DNA of 64,000 nt from Staphylococcus equorum (GCF_029531845.1 NZ_JAMBPV010000002.1:248001-312000), one strand, 5' to 3'; shown: positions 47,411-57,946, numbered from the stretch's first letter. Numbers and translations: made by a program. Notes: generated by a model not told the origin, from the letters alone.

Positions 47411-47568
47411 ATATCTATAAAAGTTAATAAAAGAGATTGTGATTCAGTAAACTTTCAGTCATTATTCCCTTGCAGGCTTTAGCACGTTACAAAAGAAGTA
47501 TGATTGTTTAATTAAACACTTCGGCATAATAAGGTGAATTGAATGGATCATAAGAATTATATAACGAA

Positions 47569-47611
47569 AAAAGTACTACTCCTATTAAAATTTTAACGGA
47601 GTAGTACTTTT
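47569..47611 (-). terminator. gcv operon terminator
   Basis: AAAAGTACTACTCC / GGAGTAGTACTTTT stem, U-run on the minus strand, 34 nt after gcvPB. Confidence 0.87.
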
Positions 47612-47644
47612 ATTATGAGAAAGAGTATTCATTACCCAAGTGTT

Positions 47645-49123
47645 TTATTCTTTTTCTGAACGCAGATTTTCAAATTTCAATACTGGATGACGTGCAGCTT
47701 TCGTTTCATCCAATCTATCTATAATTGTAGTATGAGGTGCTTCCAATACTTTATCAGGATCTTCTTTAGCTTCCGTAGCTATTTCAATCATTTTATCACA
47801 GAAATAATCTAAAGTATCTTTAGATTCAGTTTCTGTTGGTTCAATCATCATACCTTCATCCACGTTAAGTGGGAAATAAATTGTAGGTGGATGAACACCG
47901 AAATCTAATAAACGTTTAGCCATATCTAATGTACGCACACCGTGTTCTTTTTGTTTAGAACCGCTTAAAACAAATTCATGTTTACAATGTTGTTCATATG
48001 GAATTTCAAAGTGGTCTTTTAATCGAGCTTTAATATAGTTAGCATTTAACACAGCAGCTTCTGAAACTTCTTCAAGACCTTTATTACCCATCGTACGAAT
48101 GTAAGTATAGGCTCTTAAATAAATGCCGAAGTTGCCGTAGAACGGTTTAACACGCCCGATTGAATTTTCAATATCATTATCGTATTTATATTCATTGCCT
48201 TCTTTAACAACCATAGGTTTTGGTAGGAAACTAGCAAGTTCTTTCTTAACGCCTACTGGACCTGAACCAGGTCCACCGCCACCATGAGGCCCTGTGAACG
48301 TTTTGTGTAAATTTAAGTGAACAGCATCAAAGCCCATATCACCTGGCCTTACTTTATCCATGATCGCATTTAGGTTAGCACCATCATAGTATAATAAGCC
48401 GCCTGCTTCATGAACGATATTTCTGATATCCATGATATTCTTTTCAAAAATGCCTAAAGTATTAGGATTTGTGAGCATAATTGCAGCCGTTTTTTCATTA
48501 ACTAAGCGTTTCAAATCATCAATATCAACCTCACCACGTTCGTTCGATTTCACTGTAACTGCTTTAAATCCTGCAAATGCAGCTGAAGCTGGGTTCGTAC
48601 CATGTGCTGAGTCAGGAACGATAACTTCATCACGATGACCTTCACCATTTTTTTGATGATAAGCTTTGAAAATCATTAATGCAGTCCATTCACCATGTGC
48701 ACCAGCAGCTGGTTGTAATGTAACTTCATCCATACCTGTAATTTCTTTTAACTCTTCTTGCAAACTATGAATAATTTCTAATGAACCTTGTACTTGTGAT
48801 TCATCTTGTAATGGATGTGATTCTGCAAACCCTGGTATTCTAGCAATTTTCTCATTAATTTTAGGGTTATACTTCATCGTACATGAACCTAATGGATAAA
48901 AACCTGAATCAACACCAAAGTTTTTGTTTGAGAGTTCAGTATAATGGCGTACCAAATCTAATTCTGCAACTTCTGGTAATTCTGCTTTGTTTTTTCTGAT
49001 GAATTTATCATCTAACAATTTATCTACAGCACCATTATTAATTTCTTTCTGTGGTAACGAGTATGCATAACGATCTTTTTTAGAACGTTCGAAAATTAGT
49101 GGACTAGATTTACTTACTACCAT
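47645..49123 (-). CDS. gcvPB: Glycine dehydrogenase (decarboxylating) subunit 2
   Basis: PLP half of the two-subunit P protein of the glycine cleavage system. 492 aa; PLP lysine in [20 protein letters not shown] (~275), [11 protein letters not shown] near residue 78 and [13 protein letters not shown] 49123 preceded by AGGTG; overlaps gcvPA by 14 nt. Confidence 0.95.
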   Translation of the reverse strand: MVVSKSSPLIFERSKKDRYAYSLPQKEINNGAVDKLLDDKFIRKNKAELPEVAELDLVRHYTELSNKNFGVDSGFYPLGSCTMKYNPKINEKIARIPGFAESHPLQDESQVQGSLEIIHSLQEELKEITGMDEVTLQPAAGAHGEWTALMIFKAYHQKNGEGHRDEVIVPDSAHGTNPASAAFAGFKAVTVKSNERGEVDIDDLKRLVNEKTAAIMLTNPNTLGIFEKNIMDIRNIVHEAGGLLYYDGANLNAIMDKVRPGDMGFDAVHLNLHKTFTGPHGGGGPGSGPVGVKKELASFLPKPMVVKEGNEYKYDNDIENSIGRVKPFYGNFGIYLRAYTYIRTMGNKGLEEVSEAAVLNANYIKARLKDHFEIPYEQHCKHEFVLSGSKQKEHGVRTLDMAKRLLDFGVHPPTIYFPLNVDEGMMIEPTETESKDTLDYFCDKMIEIATEAKEDPDKVLEAPHTTIIDRLDETKAARHPVLKFENLRSEKE

Positions 49124-50462
49124 TTAATTCACCTGCTTTCTTAACAAATGTATCTATTTCATCTTTCATTCTTAATTCTGTTACAGCAATTAACATATGA
49201 TTATTAAAGTCGTCAGAAGCTTCGCTTAAGTCAAATCCTCCGATAATTCCTTCTTCAATTAGTGCATCGTTAACTTCTTTAACTGGTTTGTCGAATTTAA
49301 CTACAAACTCATTAAAAGATGTGCCATTAGCAACTTCAAAACCAGCTTGTTTGAACTGATCTTTAGCATAATTAGCATTTTCAAAGTTTCGTACCGCGAT
49401 ATCATAAATACCTTGTTTACCTAAAGCTGACATACAAATTGAGGAAGCTAAAGCATTTAATGCTTGGTTTGAACAAATATTTGATGTCGCTTTATCACGA
49501 CGAATATGTTGTTCGCGTGCTTGTAAAGTTAATACAAAACCACGATTGCCCTCTCCATCTTCAGTTTGTCCTACCAAACGTCCAGGTATTTTTCTCATTA
49601 ATTTTTTAGTTGTCGCGAAGAAACCACAATGAGGACCGCCAAATTGTGCAGGTATACCAAATGGTTGGGTATCTCCGACAACAATATCTGCTCCAAAACT
49701 ACCCGGAGGTGTTAATAAACCTAATGCAAGTGGGTTTGCATATACAATCATTAAAGCCTTTTTATCTTCAATGAATGAATTGATTTTTTCTAAATCTTCA
49801 ACAGAGCCATAGAAGTTTGGATATTGTACAGCAACTGCTGCTGTATCATCATCAACCGCTGCTTCAAGCTTTTCTAAATCTGTAATCGTACCATCTAAAT
49901 CAACTTCAACGATTTCAAATTCTTCACGTGTTTTAACATATGTTCTTAATACCTGTAAGGCTTGATAATGTAAACCTTTAGATACAACAACCTTATTTTT
50001 ACGAGTTTGGTTGAAAGCTAATATACATGCTTCTGCAAAACTTGTAATGCCATCATACATTGATGAGTTAGCTATATCCATATCAGTTAATTCACAAATT
50101 AACGTTTGAAATTCGAAAATTGCTTGTAATTCACCTTGGGAAATTTCTGGTTGATAAGGTGTATACGCAGTATAAAATTCTGAACGTGAAATCATTGCAT
50201 CAACAACAGCTGGAGCATAGTGATCATATACCCCTGCACCTAAAAATGACGAATGCGTTTCTTTAGTAATATTTTTGTTAGCAATTCTGCTTAATCGCTT
50301 ACTCAATGTTGTTTCTGATTCAGCATCAGGTATAGCTAACTCTCTTCCCAGTAAAATCTCTTTTGGAACGTCTCCAAAAAGTTCTTCAATAGAATTAGCT
50401 CCAATAGTATCTAACATTTCCTTTTTATCTTGCTCTGTTAATGGAATATAACGATGACTCAT
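49110..50462 (-). CDS. gcvPA: Glycine dehydrogenase (decarboxylating) subunit 1
   Basis: 450-aa partner of GcvPB; PLP-transferase fold without the lysine. Motifs [40 protein letters not shown] and [20 protein letters not shown] identify it. Between gcvT (17 nt) and gcvPB (14-nt overlap). Together with T, H and L proteins it feeds one-carbon units to folate. Confidence 0.95.
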   Translation of the reverse strand: MSHRYIPLTEQDKKEMLDTIGANSIEELFGDVPKEILLGRELAIPDAESETTLSKRLSRIANKNITKETHSSFLGAGVYDHYAPAVVDAMISRSEFYTAYTPYQPEISQGELQAIFEFQTLICELTDMDIANSSMYDGITSFAEACILAFNQTRKNKVVVSKGLHYQALQVLRTYVKTREEFEIVEVDLDGTITDLEKLEAAVDDDTAAVAVQYPNFYGSVEDLEKINSFIEDKKALMIVYANPLALGLLTPPGSFGADIVVGDTQPFGIPAQFGGPHCGFFATTKKLMRKIPGRLVGQTEDGEGNRGFVLTLQAREQHIRRDKATSNICSNQALNALASSICMSALGKQGIYDIAVRNFENANYAKDQFKQAGFEVANGTSFNEFVVKFDKPVKEVNDALIEEGIIGGFDLSEASDDFNNHMLIAVTELRMKDEIDTFVKKAGELNGSK

Positions 50463-50479
50463 AGTAACACCCCTTTGGA

Positions 50480-51571
50480 TTATTTAGTAATTTGGTTTTT
50501 CTTAACAATTTTAGCTTTAAGTTGTCTTTTTCTAACTTGTACAATCACTTCTTTACCCATTTCAAAAGCGTCGCGATTGATTAAAGCTAAACCAATTGAT
50601 TTACCACTCAATGGCGACTGTGTACCAGAAGTGATTTCACCAATTTCATTGCCATCTACATCATAGACTGTGTAACCAGTTCTTGGGATACCTTTGTCTA
50701 TCATTTCTAGACCAACAGTTCGTCGTTTTGAACCATTTTCTTTTTGGTCTTTTAGTACACTTTTACCAATAAAGTCAGCTTCGATTAATGGTTTTGCAGC
50801 AAATGCAATACCAGCTTCATATGGTGTTATAGACTCCGTTAAGTCTTGACCATGTAGTGGCAGTCCAGCTTCAAGTCTTAATGTATCTCTTGCACCTAGT
50901 CCGCAAGGTTGTACACCGAATTCAAGAATTTTTTCCCATAAGTAAGGTGTATCTTCTGCATTACAATAAATTTCGAATCCATCTTCACCTGTATAACCTG
51001 ACTGCGAAAGGATTACATTCTTTCCAAAGAATTCAACGTTTTGTTTAAAATCAAAAGGTTTCATTTCTGCTACGTCAACGTTAACATGTTGTTTAACTAA
51101 ATCACGTGCTTTAGGACCTTGAACTGCTAATTGACCATAGTCATTTGATGCATTAATTACTTCTGCATCAAAATTTGTAGCATTTTCTTTCATCCATTCA
51201 AAATCTTTATCTGTATTCCCAGCATTTACTACTAATAGATAAACTTTTTCATCTAACTTATAAGTAATTAAATCATCAATAATCCCACCATTTTCGTTAC
51301 ATAACGCGGTATATTGAGCTTTAGTAGTAGTTAAGTTCTCAATATCATTTGAAAGAAGATATTGTACTAACTCATCTGCTTCAGAGCCTTTAATAATAAT
51401 TTCTCCCATATGACTTACATCAAACAAGCCAATTTCAGTTCTTACTGCATTATGTTCCTCTTTTATACTTGAAAACTGAACTGGCATTGCCCAGCCACCA
51501 AATTCTACAATTTTAGCACCACTATCAACAAAATTTTGGTAAAGCGGCGTATGTTTTAGTTCGTTAGACAT
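50480..51571 (-). CDS. gcvT: Aminomethyltransferase (glycine cleavage T protein)
   Basis: Transfers the aminomethyl carbon from GcvH to tetrahydrofolate, releasing ammonia. 363 aa: [37 protein letters not shown] and [20 protein letters not shown]. First gene of gcvT-gcvPA-gcvPB, downstream of the glycine riboswitch; SD TAGGAGG. Confidence 0.96.
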   Translation of the reverse strand: MSNELKHTPLYQNFVDSGAKIVEFGGWAMPVQFSSIKEEHNAVRTEIGLFDVSHMGEIIIKGSEADELVQYLLSNDIENLTTTKAQYTALCNENGGIIDDLITYKLDEKVYLLVVNAGNTDKDFEWMKENATNFDAEVINASNDYGQLAVQGPKARDLVKQHVNVDVAEMKPFDFKQNVEFFGKNVILSQSGYTGEDGFEIYCNAEDTPYLWEKILEFGVQPCGLGARDTLRLEAGLPLHGQDLTESITPYEAGIAFAAKPLIEADFIGKSVLKDQKENGSKRRTVGLEMIDKGIPRTGYTVYDVDGNEIGEITSGTQSPLSGKSIGLALINRDAFEMGKEVIVQVRKRQLKAKIVKKNQITK

Positions 51572-51595
51572 GAAGAAACCTCCTAAAAATTTTAT

Positions 51596-51629
51596 AAAAA
51601 AAAACAGAGTAGACTAAGCTACCCTGTTT
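51596..51629 (-). terminator. Riboswitch-controlled terminator before gcvT
   Basis: AAACAGGGTAG / CTACTCTGTTT hairpin followed by nine T on the minus strand, between the glycine aptamer and the gcvT SD. Glycine binding would be expected to prevent it. Confidence 0.85.
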
Positions 51630-51651
51630 AAGATACTCCAGGAATGCGTCA

Positions 51652-51748
51652 CAGTATTATCCTTTTGCCTGAGAGTTTCGTTAAACTTGCACCTTCGGCG
51701 ATGGGCTAATGTTATATATAATATAACTTGCCATTCTCTCTAATACTG
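51652..51748 (-). ncRNA. Glycine riboswitch, single aptamer
   Basis: Minus strand: P1 CAGTATTA (51748-51741) ... TAATACTG (51659-51652) perfectly paired; conserved AGAGAG, GCCGAAGGTGCAAG, and ACGAAACTCTCAGGCAAAAGGA. Only one complete aptamer is visible; after it comes about 22 nt and then the terminator. Its 5' edge touches the aroK stop codon. Confidence 0.92.
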
Positions 51749-51749
51749 G

Positions 51750-52265
51750 TCATTCGCATGTTAACTCTTCCATGATTTCTTTGTGTAAATCTGAAAGAGA
51801 ATTACTACTATTCATTTTTCTGAATGCGATTTCATTATATCTTGAAACCCTAGATGAATACAAGCTTTTTAAATCGGAAAATGATTTATTATTAGCATTC
51901 GGTCTGTTGTTATCATTTTTGATTCTATTGTAAACAATTGTCAAATCACAATCTAACCAAATAATATTAGTTTGTTGTTTTAAGAGGGTGTATGACTTGT
52001 CGCCTTCTATAATGCCACCACCAGTAGAAATGATATCAAAACGATCAATACACTGTTTTAAGTACTTATATTCTAATGAACGAAAACCACTTTCACCTAA
52101 TTGTTCAAAAATATGAGGAATTGTTTTGTTCTCTTGTTGAATGATATAGGCGTCTAAATCAACATAAGTGAGGTGATTAGCTTTAGCAAGATATTTACCT
52201 AAAGTTGTCTTACCAGTTCCCATAAATCCTATAAGGATAATTGGCTCTAAAATGTTATTCTTCAA
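51750..52265 (-). CDS. aroK: Shikimate kinase
   Basis: Phosphorylates shikimate with ATP in the aromatic amino acid pathway. 171 aa: Walker [14 protein letters not shown] (~12-24), DLDAYI substrate Asp, [11 protein letters not shown], and STGGGII. Overlaps the ComGG-like gene by 11 nt, so it may be partly co-transcribed with comG. The gcv riboswitch starts right after its stop. Confidence 0.93.
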   Translation of the reverse strand: MKNNILEPIILIGFMGTGKTTLGKYLAKANHLTYVDLDAYIIQQENKTIPHIFEQLGESGFRSLEYKYLKQCIDRFDIISTGGGIIEGDKSYTLLKQQTNIIWLDCDLTIVYNRIKNDNNRPNANNKSFSDLKSLYSSRVSRYNEIAFRKMNSSNSLSDLHKEIMEELTCE

Positions 52266-52470
52266 AAATATCTTCCTTTTTTATAAATAAATTGATTTGT
52301 TTTTCATAATAAGATTCAATATTGTCTAACGTTTTTAGCTGGACGCTAAATTGAAACGTATAGATTGTTATTAAAGATAAATATAGCATAAAAATAACCA
52401 TCACAAAAGGATATATGTAGCCCGATATATTAAAAATGAATTTGTTTTTCAAATGTCTTATCCTTATCAA
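52255..52470 (-). CDS. ComGG-like small membrane protein
   Basis: 71 aa; position in the comG operon and one hydrophobic segment (~residues 16-38, [20 protein letters not shown]) point to the minor pseudopilin ComGG. No prepilin cleavage motif is evident. Overlaps comGF by 41 nt and aroK by 11 nt. Assignment rests mostly on context. Confidence 0.6.
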   Translation of the reverse strand: MIRIRHLKNKFIFNISGYIYPFVMVIFMLYLSLITIYTFQFSVQLKTLDNIESYYEKQINLFIKKEDIFEE

Positions 52471-52873
52471 ATATTTTTAAGTTAACAACTAAAGATTTAT
52501 TTTCTGAAAACTGAAATTTCATAGCTTTTACGTTATTAAGTAATGTAATATTCCCTTTTCCATTAATAGATTTAATAATTTTATTATTTTTAAATCTATA
52601 AGAAATCAGTTTATTTTTCTCTTTAATTAAAAGTTGAGTTTCTTTTGATTTATCTATAATTATATTAGCCTTTCTGTTCATTAAATCTTGAGTTAAATCT
52701 CTCGCAAAAAATTCACTTTCTATATTTAAATGATCATTAGCTAGAATACTCAAAGTTGTAGTTGATTTGAATAATGGAGGAATTATCGTTAGTAACAATA
52801 CAGTTATCATTAATGCAAATAGCACCTCGATATAAGTGAAAGCATTAATCTTTTTTATAATAGCAAAGTGCAT
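52430..52873 (-). CDS. comGF: Competence pseudopilin ComGF
   Basis: 147-aa minor pseudopilin: prepilin motif NA|FTYIEVLFALMI with Glu at +5, hydrophobic helix to ~30, then a beta-rich globular part. Part of the DNA-uptake pseudopilus. Overlaps comGE by 29 nt. Confidence 0.82.
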   Translation of the reverse strand: MHFAIIKKINAFTYIEVLFALMITVLLLTIIPPLFKSTTTLSILANDHLNIESEFFARDLTQDLMNRKANIIIDKSKETQLLIKEKNKLISYRFKNNKIIKSINGKGNITLLNNVKAMKFQFSENKSLVVNLKIFDKDKTFEKQIHF

Positions 52874-53144
52874 TTCTTGTTTTCCTTTTTATTATACAAA
52901 TTTTATGCTCTTTCAAAGTTAAATTATATTCATCCAAAATCAATCCCTTTTTCAATTCTGGTGTACTGTAGTGATGCATTGAAAGTAATAAGATTCTTTT
53001 CATTTCAATTTGTGATAATTTTTCTTTCGTAACTTGATTTAATTGTAATAACATTGGTAAAAATAATACACAGATAGTAGTAATAATAGAGAAAGATATA
53101 ATAGCATCTAAAAATAAAGAAGCAGTGACATTATATTTTTTCAA
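52845..53144 (-). CDS. comGE: Competence pseudopilin-like ComGE
   Basis: 99 aa, one N-terminal helix (~8-32, ASLFLDAIISFSIITTICVL) and a basic tail with KRKTRNALCYYKKD. There is no Glu at +5 of a recognisable prepilin motif (Asp instead in LFLDAI). Identity from gene order and size; overlaps comGD by 14 nt. Confidence 0.72.
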   Translation of the reverse strand: MKKYNVTASLFLDAIISFSIITTICVLFLPMLLQLNQVTKEKLSQIEMKRILLLSMHHYSTPELKKGLILDEYNLTLKEHKICIIKRKTRNALCYYKKD

Positions 53145-53577
53145 ATCTCATCCTTCCTTTTTCAATGTGGAAAATGATTTTATATAATCGGTTATTTATA
53201 GATAGATAAAGTGTTCCAAATTTATTAGTATCACCATTTTTATTAAAAGTTAAATAATTTATATTTGTGCTCGGATGAATATAGGTATTTTTAGTTAACT
53301 GTATAGTAGGATTTTCATGTTGAGGTTCTCTAATAATAATCTTCGAGGAAAAAGTGTTGAAGATTAAAGTGATTGGTTGATTATCTTTAATTGCTTTAGA
53401 TTTTAAATAGTTAAATTGCATAATTAAATTAGTCATAGAATGATTATTCGATTGAAGTGAATAATCATTTAGAGAGATGTATCTTACTTGTAAAAATAAT
53501 AACAAACTTGCAATACCTAAAACCAATAGCATTTCTATATAAGTAAATGCCCTACTAATTAGCAACTGCTTCACCAT
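53131..53577 (-). CDS. comGD: Competence pseudopilin ComGD
   Basis: 148 aa. Prepilin motif RA|FTYIEMLLVLGIASLLL near residues 9-28, then a C-terminal domain. GspH-like minor pseudopilin. Overlaps comGC by 23 nt. Confidence 0.85.
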   Translation of the reverse strand: MVKQLLISRAFTYIEMLLVLGIASLLLFLQVRYISLNDYSLQSNNHSMTNLIMQFNYLKSKAIKDNQPITLIFNTFSSKIIIREPQHENPTIQLTKNTYIHPSTNINYLTFNKNGDTNKFGTLYLSINNRLYKIIFHIEKGRMRFEKI

Positions 53578-53881
53578 TATTTATTGAAATTATCGAACCA
53601 GTTTTACATCGTTTTTGGTTTTCGTTAATATAGCCTTCTGATACAAGATCATCAATTGATGTTGGCTTTTTATTGTATTTTAAAGAATAAGCTTCAATTT
53701 GACTGTCTATCATTTTCAGTTGAGCTTCACAACCAGTAGTTTGTATATGTGATGATTGTTTTGCAATGTTAGGAATAATTAAAATAAGCAGTAAACTTAT
53801 AATTAATAAAACAAGCAACATTTCGATGAGTGTAAATGCTTCTTTATTAAATAGTTTTTTAAAGTTTTTCATAAAGTGCAT
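53555..53881 (-). CDS. comGC: Major competence pseudopilin ComGC
   Basis: 108 aa. Leader MHFMKNFKKLFNKEA, cleaved before FTLIEMLLVLLIIS by ComC; conserved Cys pair (TGCEAQL and KRCKTG) could form the stabilising disulfide. Main subunit of the pseudopilus. SD AAAGGAAAG 6 nt before ATG. Confidence 0.93.
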   Translation of the reverse strand: MHFMKNFKKLFNKEAFTLIEMLLVLLIISLLLILIIPNIAKQSSHIQTTGCEAQLKMIDSQIEAYSLKYNKKPTSIDDLVSEGYINENQKRCKTGSIISINNGEAVAN

Positions 53882-53896
53882 ATGCTTCTTTCCTTT

Positions 53897-54964
53897 TCAT
53901 TTAATTGTTTGCATTAAATCAAACATTGGTAACATAATAACGAGGTATAAAGATACGATGAGAAAAGCTAATAATGTGAAAATACAAGGTTGAATAAATT
54001 TTATGAGGAGTTGCAAGTAACGTTCTATTTGTGAAATAATCATCTCGCTATATAATTTTAATTCTATTTCAACTCTACCTTTTTTCTCTCCTTCTTCTAT
54101 AAATTCTGTTAATCCTTTTTCAAAACAAGCGATATTAGTTAAAATTTCACTGAGTTTTAATCCGTTTTGAGTGCCAAGTGCGATTCGCTCAGCTAAAAAA
54201 TTTAAATACTTATCATTGTGTTGTTGAGCATAAATTTCTACTATTTTTTGTAAGTTCACACCATTTTTATAAAACAAAGAGAATTCAGAAGCAATTCGAT
54301 ATGTTTTATAAAGTTTGAAAAATTTGCGAATGATAGGAAATGTTAAAACAACTTTATGTTTATGCTGTATGGATAAAGTGTTGTAATAAAGTATAAATGC
54401 TATTGAAGTAATTAACAGAAATATAATGAAGTAAGTTATGAAAGTAGGAAGACCGATAATTAATGTCGATAAAAATTGTTGTAAAGTCGATGTTTGCACA
54501 TCCATATTGCTATATAAATTTTGAAATTCTGGAATAATAGTGTGATTTACAACGATTAACATCGTGATGAATATCATTAATAATAATAAAGGATATTGTA
54601 GTGTTTTTAGTAGCGCTTTTTTAGCTTTATAATTTCTCAATAAATAATCATGCGCATGAGCTAAACTCATAGGTAAATCACTAAATATCTCCGAGAAATA
54701 AATAAGCATCACCACAGGCTTTGGATATTTTAATATGTGAAGTATTTGATGACAGCTCGCACCATTTTTTAATTCTTCTTCAATTAAGGCAGTTACTTTA
54801 GGTGATTTAACTTTAATATGTTGTAATAAAAAGCTAAAGGCTTCAGAAAGTGTGAATCCATGTTCAAGTAAATCTTTCAATCTTATTAGAAGCTCTATTT
54901 GATTTTTTGCGGTTATTATCTTATATTTGGGTGTTTTAAACGTAGCGATAAACTGTTTCTTCAC
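53897..54964 (-). CDS. comGB: Competence membrane protein ComGB
   Basis: 355-aa GspF-like inner membrane platform protein. Three main membrane helices: ~125-145 (LLLMIFITMLIVV), ~170-195 and ~325-350 (LLAFLIVSLYLVIML). FIEEGEKKGRVEIEL is the GspF signature. Overlaps comGA by 29 nt. Confidence 0.9.
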   Translation of the reverse strand: MKKQFIATFKTPKYKIITAKNQIELLIRLKDLLEHGFTLSEAFSFLLQHIKVKSPKVTALIEEELKNGASCHQILHILKYPKPVVMLIYFSEIFSDLPMSLAHAHDYLLRNYKAKKALLKTLQYPLLLLMIFITMLIVVNHTIIPEFQNLYSNMDVQTSTLQQFLSTLIIGLPTFITYFIIFLLITSIAFILYYNTLSIQHKHKVVLTFPIIRKFFKLYKTYRIASEFSLFYKNGVNLQKIVEIYAQQHNDKYLNFLAERIALGTQNGLKLSEILTNIACFEKGLTEFIEEGEKKGRVEIELKLYSEMIISQIERYLQLLIKFIQPCIFTLLAFLIVSLYLVIMLPMFDLMQTIK

Positions 54965-55910
54965 AAATCACACCTTCTTTAGACATTTGATTTAAATGAA
55001 ACGATAAATTATGAAAATGCTTTGGTAATGTGTAATCATTATTAAAAAAATAACTTATATCGTGTTGTAGTAACTGCTCATATATTAATTTTCTTTCACT
55101 GTTATATGTTGTAATCAGTCTTTGATTTAACACACTCAAAATAGATTGATTCATTTCTTGTTTGGTTATGCCCATTTCTAATAATCTTAATAATGCACCC
55201 TTACAATTGTTAGCATGTATTGTAGTTAGTACCAAGTGACCACTTAAGCTTGCTTGAATTACATATTTTGCAATCATGGGGTCTCTAATCTCTCCAATAA
55301 GTATAATGTCTGGGTCACACCTTAGTATCGCCTTAAAAGAACTCTCATAATTAATACCTGCTTTTTCATTGATTGAGACTTGAGTAATACCTTCAACTAA
55401 CTGTTCCACAGGATCTTCTACTGTTATGATATTTAATCCTAACTTTTCTTTTGCATACATAACCATATGATACATTAGTGTGCTTTTACCAGACCCAGTT
55501 GGACCACTAAATAGTATTAAACCTTGCTTTTTATTCATTAATGCATACAAATTTTCGATATTCTGGGTGATATTTTGCTTTTGAAAATATTGGGGAATGA
55601 TTCTTACAACACAACTTTCATTACCGAGAGACAATGGTAACGTAGAGATTCTTAAATAAAATATTTGTTTTAGTTTGTATATGTATCTGCCACTTTGTGC
55701 GGAATTATGTTTCGATACATCTAATCCAGCTTGATATTTCATATAAGTAAGCAGTTTTCTATAAACATGTGTCTGAATCGACTCAATAAAAGTTAAATCA
55801 TCCTGAATTCTAAATTTGATATACACCTCCTTATCAGAAGGTATAAAGTGTATATCAGTAGCATTTCTCTGGATCGCTTTCTCAAGTACATTGTTGAATA
55901 ATAACTTCAA
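54936..55910 (-). CDS. comGA: Competence ATPase ComGA
   Basis: GspE/PilB-type ATPase powering pseudopilus assembly. 324 aa from TTG 55910 (AGGAGG, 8-nt spacing), giving MKLLFNNVLEKAI; GTG 55919 overlaps the SD. Walker A FSGPTGSGKSTLM (~140), Asp box TVEDPVEQ, Walker B CDPDIILIGEIRD, His box TTIHAN. The SD is held in a perfect hairpin (55916-55947). Confidence 0.93.
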   Translation of the reverse strand: MKLLFNNVLEKAIQRNATDIHFIPSDKEVYIKFRIQDDLTFIESIQTHVYRKLLTYMKYQAGLDVSKHNSAQSGRYIYKLKQIFYLRISTLPLSLGNESCVVRIIPQYFQKQNITQNIENLYALMNKKQGLILFSGPTGSGKSTLMYHMVMYAKEKLGLNIITVEDPVEQLVEGITQVSINEKAGINYESSFKAILRCDPDIILIGEIRDPMIAKYVIQASLSGHLVLTTIHANNCKGALLRLLEMGITKQEMNQSILSVLNQRLITTYNSERKLIYEQLLQHDISYFFNNDYTLPKHFHNLSFHLNQMSKEGVICEETVYRYV

Positions 55911-55915
55911 AAAAA

Positions 55916-55947
55916 TCACCTCCTACTTATAAACACGTAGGAGGTGA
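55916..55947 (-). promoter_or_regulatory. SD-sequestering hairpin of comGA
   Basis: Minus strand TCACCTCCTAC, 10-nt loop, GTAGGAGGTGA: 11 perfectly paired bases that include the whole comGA SD. The upstream arm is equal to the anti-SD end of 16S rRNA. It predicts blocked initiation unless the stem is opened. Confidence 0.85.
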
Positions 55948-56011
55948 CGAAATTACTTTGCTTATTATATTTTTTAGCCAAATTTATAATCTTAATTGAC
56001 ATGACTATATA

Positions 56012-56635
56012 TTAACCGTGTAAATAAGGATTTAATTGCTCATCCTCAACTGTAGTATGCGGCCCATGACCTGGGAATAATGGTAAATCATCGTCTAGCT
56101 TGAATAATTTATCCAGTATGGAATTAACTAAAGTTTCATAATCACCTTTATACAAATCTGTTCTGCCTATACCTTGATTGAACAATGTATCACCAACAAC
56201 CGCAAATTCATTGAAAACGAATGATAAACTACCTGGAGAATGTCCAGGTGTGTGAAGGACTTCGAAATTAAAGTCAGCGATTTGTGCTTTACCTTCTTTA
56301 AGTGCTATTGGTGTCGCTTTACTCTTTATAATTGGCATGCCATATTGTTTGAACTTTTCAGAACCATTTTTTTCAGTATTTGTTAAAAAATCAAATTCTG
56401 ATTTATGCATATAAACTGGCACATCATATTTATTAATAATATCATCTAGCGCGCCAATATGGTCAAAATGTGCATGTGTTAACAATACCGCTTTTAACGA
56501 TTTATTAATTTGATTTAGCTTTTTAATTATTAACTCGCTATCACTGGCAGGATCTACTAAAATGACTTGCTTATCATTTTCAATAAAATACGTATTTGTA
56601 TCAACCAAACCTAAAGTTAAACTCGAAATTCTCAC
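56012..56635 (-). CDS. MBL-fold metallo-hydrolase (glyoxalase II-like)
   Basis: 207-aa hydrolase of the metallo-beta-lactamase superfamily; metal ligands THAHFDHIGAL, HTPGHSPGSL, VVGDTLF and the late GHGPHTT. YqgX-like; may hydrolyse thioesters such as S-lactoyl conjugates, unproven. GTG 56635 has GGGGG 8-9 nt upstream and gives MRISSLTLGLVDTN; the ATG at 56650 has a poor SD. Confidence 0.87.
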   Translation of the reverse strand: MRISSLTLGLVDTNTYFIENDKQVILVDPASDSELIIKKLNQINKSLKAVLLTHAHFDHIGALDDIINKYDVPVYMHKSEFDFLTNTEKNGSEKFKQYGMPIIKSKATPIALKEGKAQIADFNFEVLHTPGHSPGSLSFVFNEFAVVGDTLFNQGIGRTDLYKGDYETLVNSILDKLFKLDDDLPLFPGHGPHTTVEDEQLNPYLHG

Positions 56636-56636
56636 C

Positions 56637-56960
56637 CTAGTTGCCCCCATTTTCCAAATGATTTTGGACAGCTTTCACCTTATCATTCATTTTGCGAGAC
56701 TTATCACGACGATCATCAATTCTTATATTCGTACAAACACGGTCTAAACCTTTATCAAAAGGTAATTCATGAATTGCTTGAACGACCTCAAATAAATCTT
56801 TTAAGTCACCCTCAATTAATGTGTTCATAGGCGTCAATTGATAATCTATTTTGCCTTGCGCTTTATATTCTTTTAATTTTGTTTGTATTTCTGCAATATA
56901 TTTACTAACACTCGGACCATCTGTACCGACTGGTATAACAACTACATCAACTATAGCCAT
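56637..56960 (-). CDS. MTH1187/YkoF-like thiamine-binding family protein
   Basis: 107 aa, small alpha/beta protein: AIVDVVVIPVGTDGPSVSKY and the late VCTNIRIDDRRDK are family hallmarks (YqgV). Binds thiamine or related pyrimidines in studied relatives; role here unknown. Start overlaps the glcK stop by one base; 1 nt from the next gene. Confidence 0.85.
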   Translation of the reverse strand: MAIVDVVVIPVGTDGPSVSKYIAEIQTKLKEYKAQGKIDYQLTPMNTLIEGDLKDLFEVVQAIHELPFDKGLDRVCTNIRIDDRRDKSRKMNDKVKAVQNHLENGGN

Positions 56961-57946
56961 TATTTAACACCATCCTTTTCAATTATATAAGTATAAATTA
57001 AACCGGCTGCTCCGGTAATACCAGCATCATTTCCAAGTTGTGCTTGAACTATTTCTGTACCTTGTTGTGCTGGTGTAAATGTTAAATTATGATACTCTGT
57101 TTTAATATTTTCAATTAATATTAAACCAGCTGTGGACATGCCACCACCTAAAACAATATATTTAGGGTTACTTGTAACACTAATAATACTGCATAAGTAC
57201 GCAATATAATTTGCTACACGTTCAGTAATAAAAATACTGAATTGATCTCCAGCTTTCGCCGCATCGAATACTGCTTTTGCACTTACTTCATTATCTTTAA
57301 TTAACTGTAAAATTGATGATTTAAACGTTAACTTAGGATAGTAAAAATTGACTAAATTAACTACACCGGTTGCAGACGCAACGGTTTCAATACAACCTGA
57401 CTTACCACAATTACAACGGAAACGCTGATCATGGTCTACCCTAAAGTGTCCAATCTCTGCACCAGAACCATTATGACCATGTACAATCTCTCCATTAGAA
57501 ATAATACCGCCACCTAAGCCAGTTCCTAGTGTTATAGCCACAACATCATCTGAACCATTACCAGCGCCTTTATGTTTTTCACCTAATGCTGCAACATTCG
57601 CATCATTATCAACGTAAACTGGGCAATCTACAAACTGTTGGAATATATGTCGTACATTAACACTTTCAGTCCAATATAAATTAACTGCCCCATTTACTTC
57701 GCCCGTTTCAAAATTCACTGGACCTGGGACACCTATACCGACACCGATGACGTTAGAAAAAGTATAGTCAGATTCATCTATATAATTTACGAAAGAATCA
57801 TAAACATTTTTTAGTAGTAAATAGCCGGTAGCATCAGACGTATCAGTATCAATTGACCATTTTGCTATGCGATCAAGATTTTCGTCAAAAGCACCTAATT
57901 TACATGTTGTTCCACCAATATCTGCTGCTAATATGATTTTATTCAT
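56960..57946 (-). CDS. glcK: Glucokinase
   Basis: ROK-family kinase phosphorylating free cytosolic glucose, for example that released by MalA. 328 aa: ATP motif [14 protein letters not shown] at the N-terminus, Zn-binding [10 protein letters not shown], and catalytic Asp in [23 protein letters not shown] before ATG 57946. Normally preceded by yqgQ; here separated from it by 1.2 kb. Confidence 0.95.
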   Translation of the reverse strand: MNKIILAADIGGTTCKLGAFDENLDRIAKWSIDTDTSDATGYLLLKNVYDSFVNYIDESDYTFSNVIGVGIGVPGPVNFETGEVNGAVNLYWTESVNVRHIFQQFVDCPVYVDNDANVAALGEKHKGAGNGSDDVVAITLGTGLGGGIISNGEIVHGHNGSGAEIGHFRVDHDQRFRCNCGKSGCIETVASATGVVNLVNFYYPKLTFKSSILQLIKDNEVSAKAVFDAAKAGDQFSIFITERVANYIAYLCSIISVTSNPKYIVLGGGMSTAGLILIENIKTEYHNLTFTPAQQGTEIVQAQLGNDAGITGAAGLIYTYIIEKDGVK

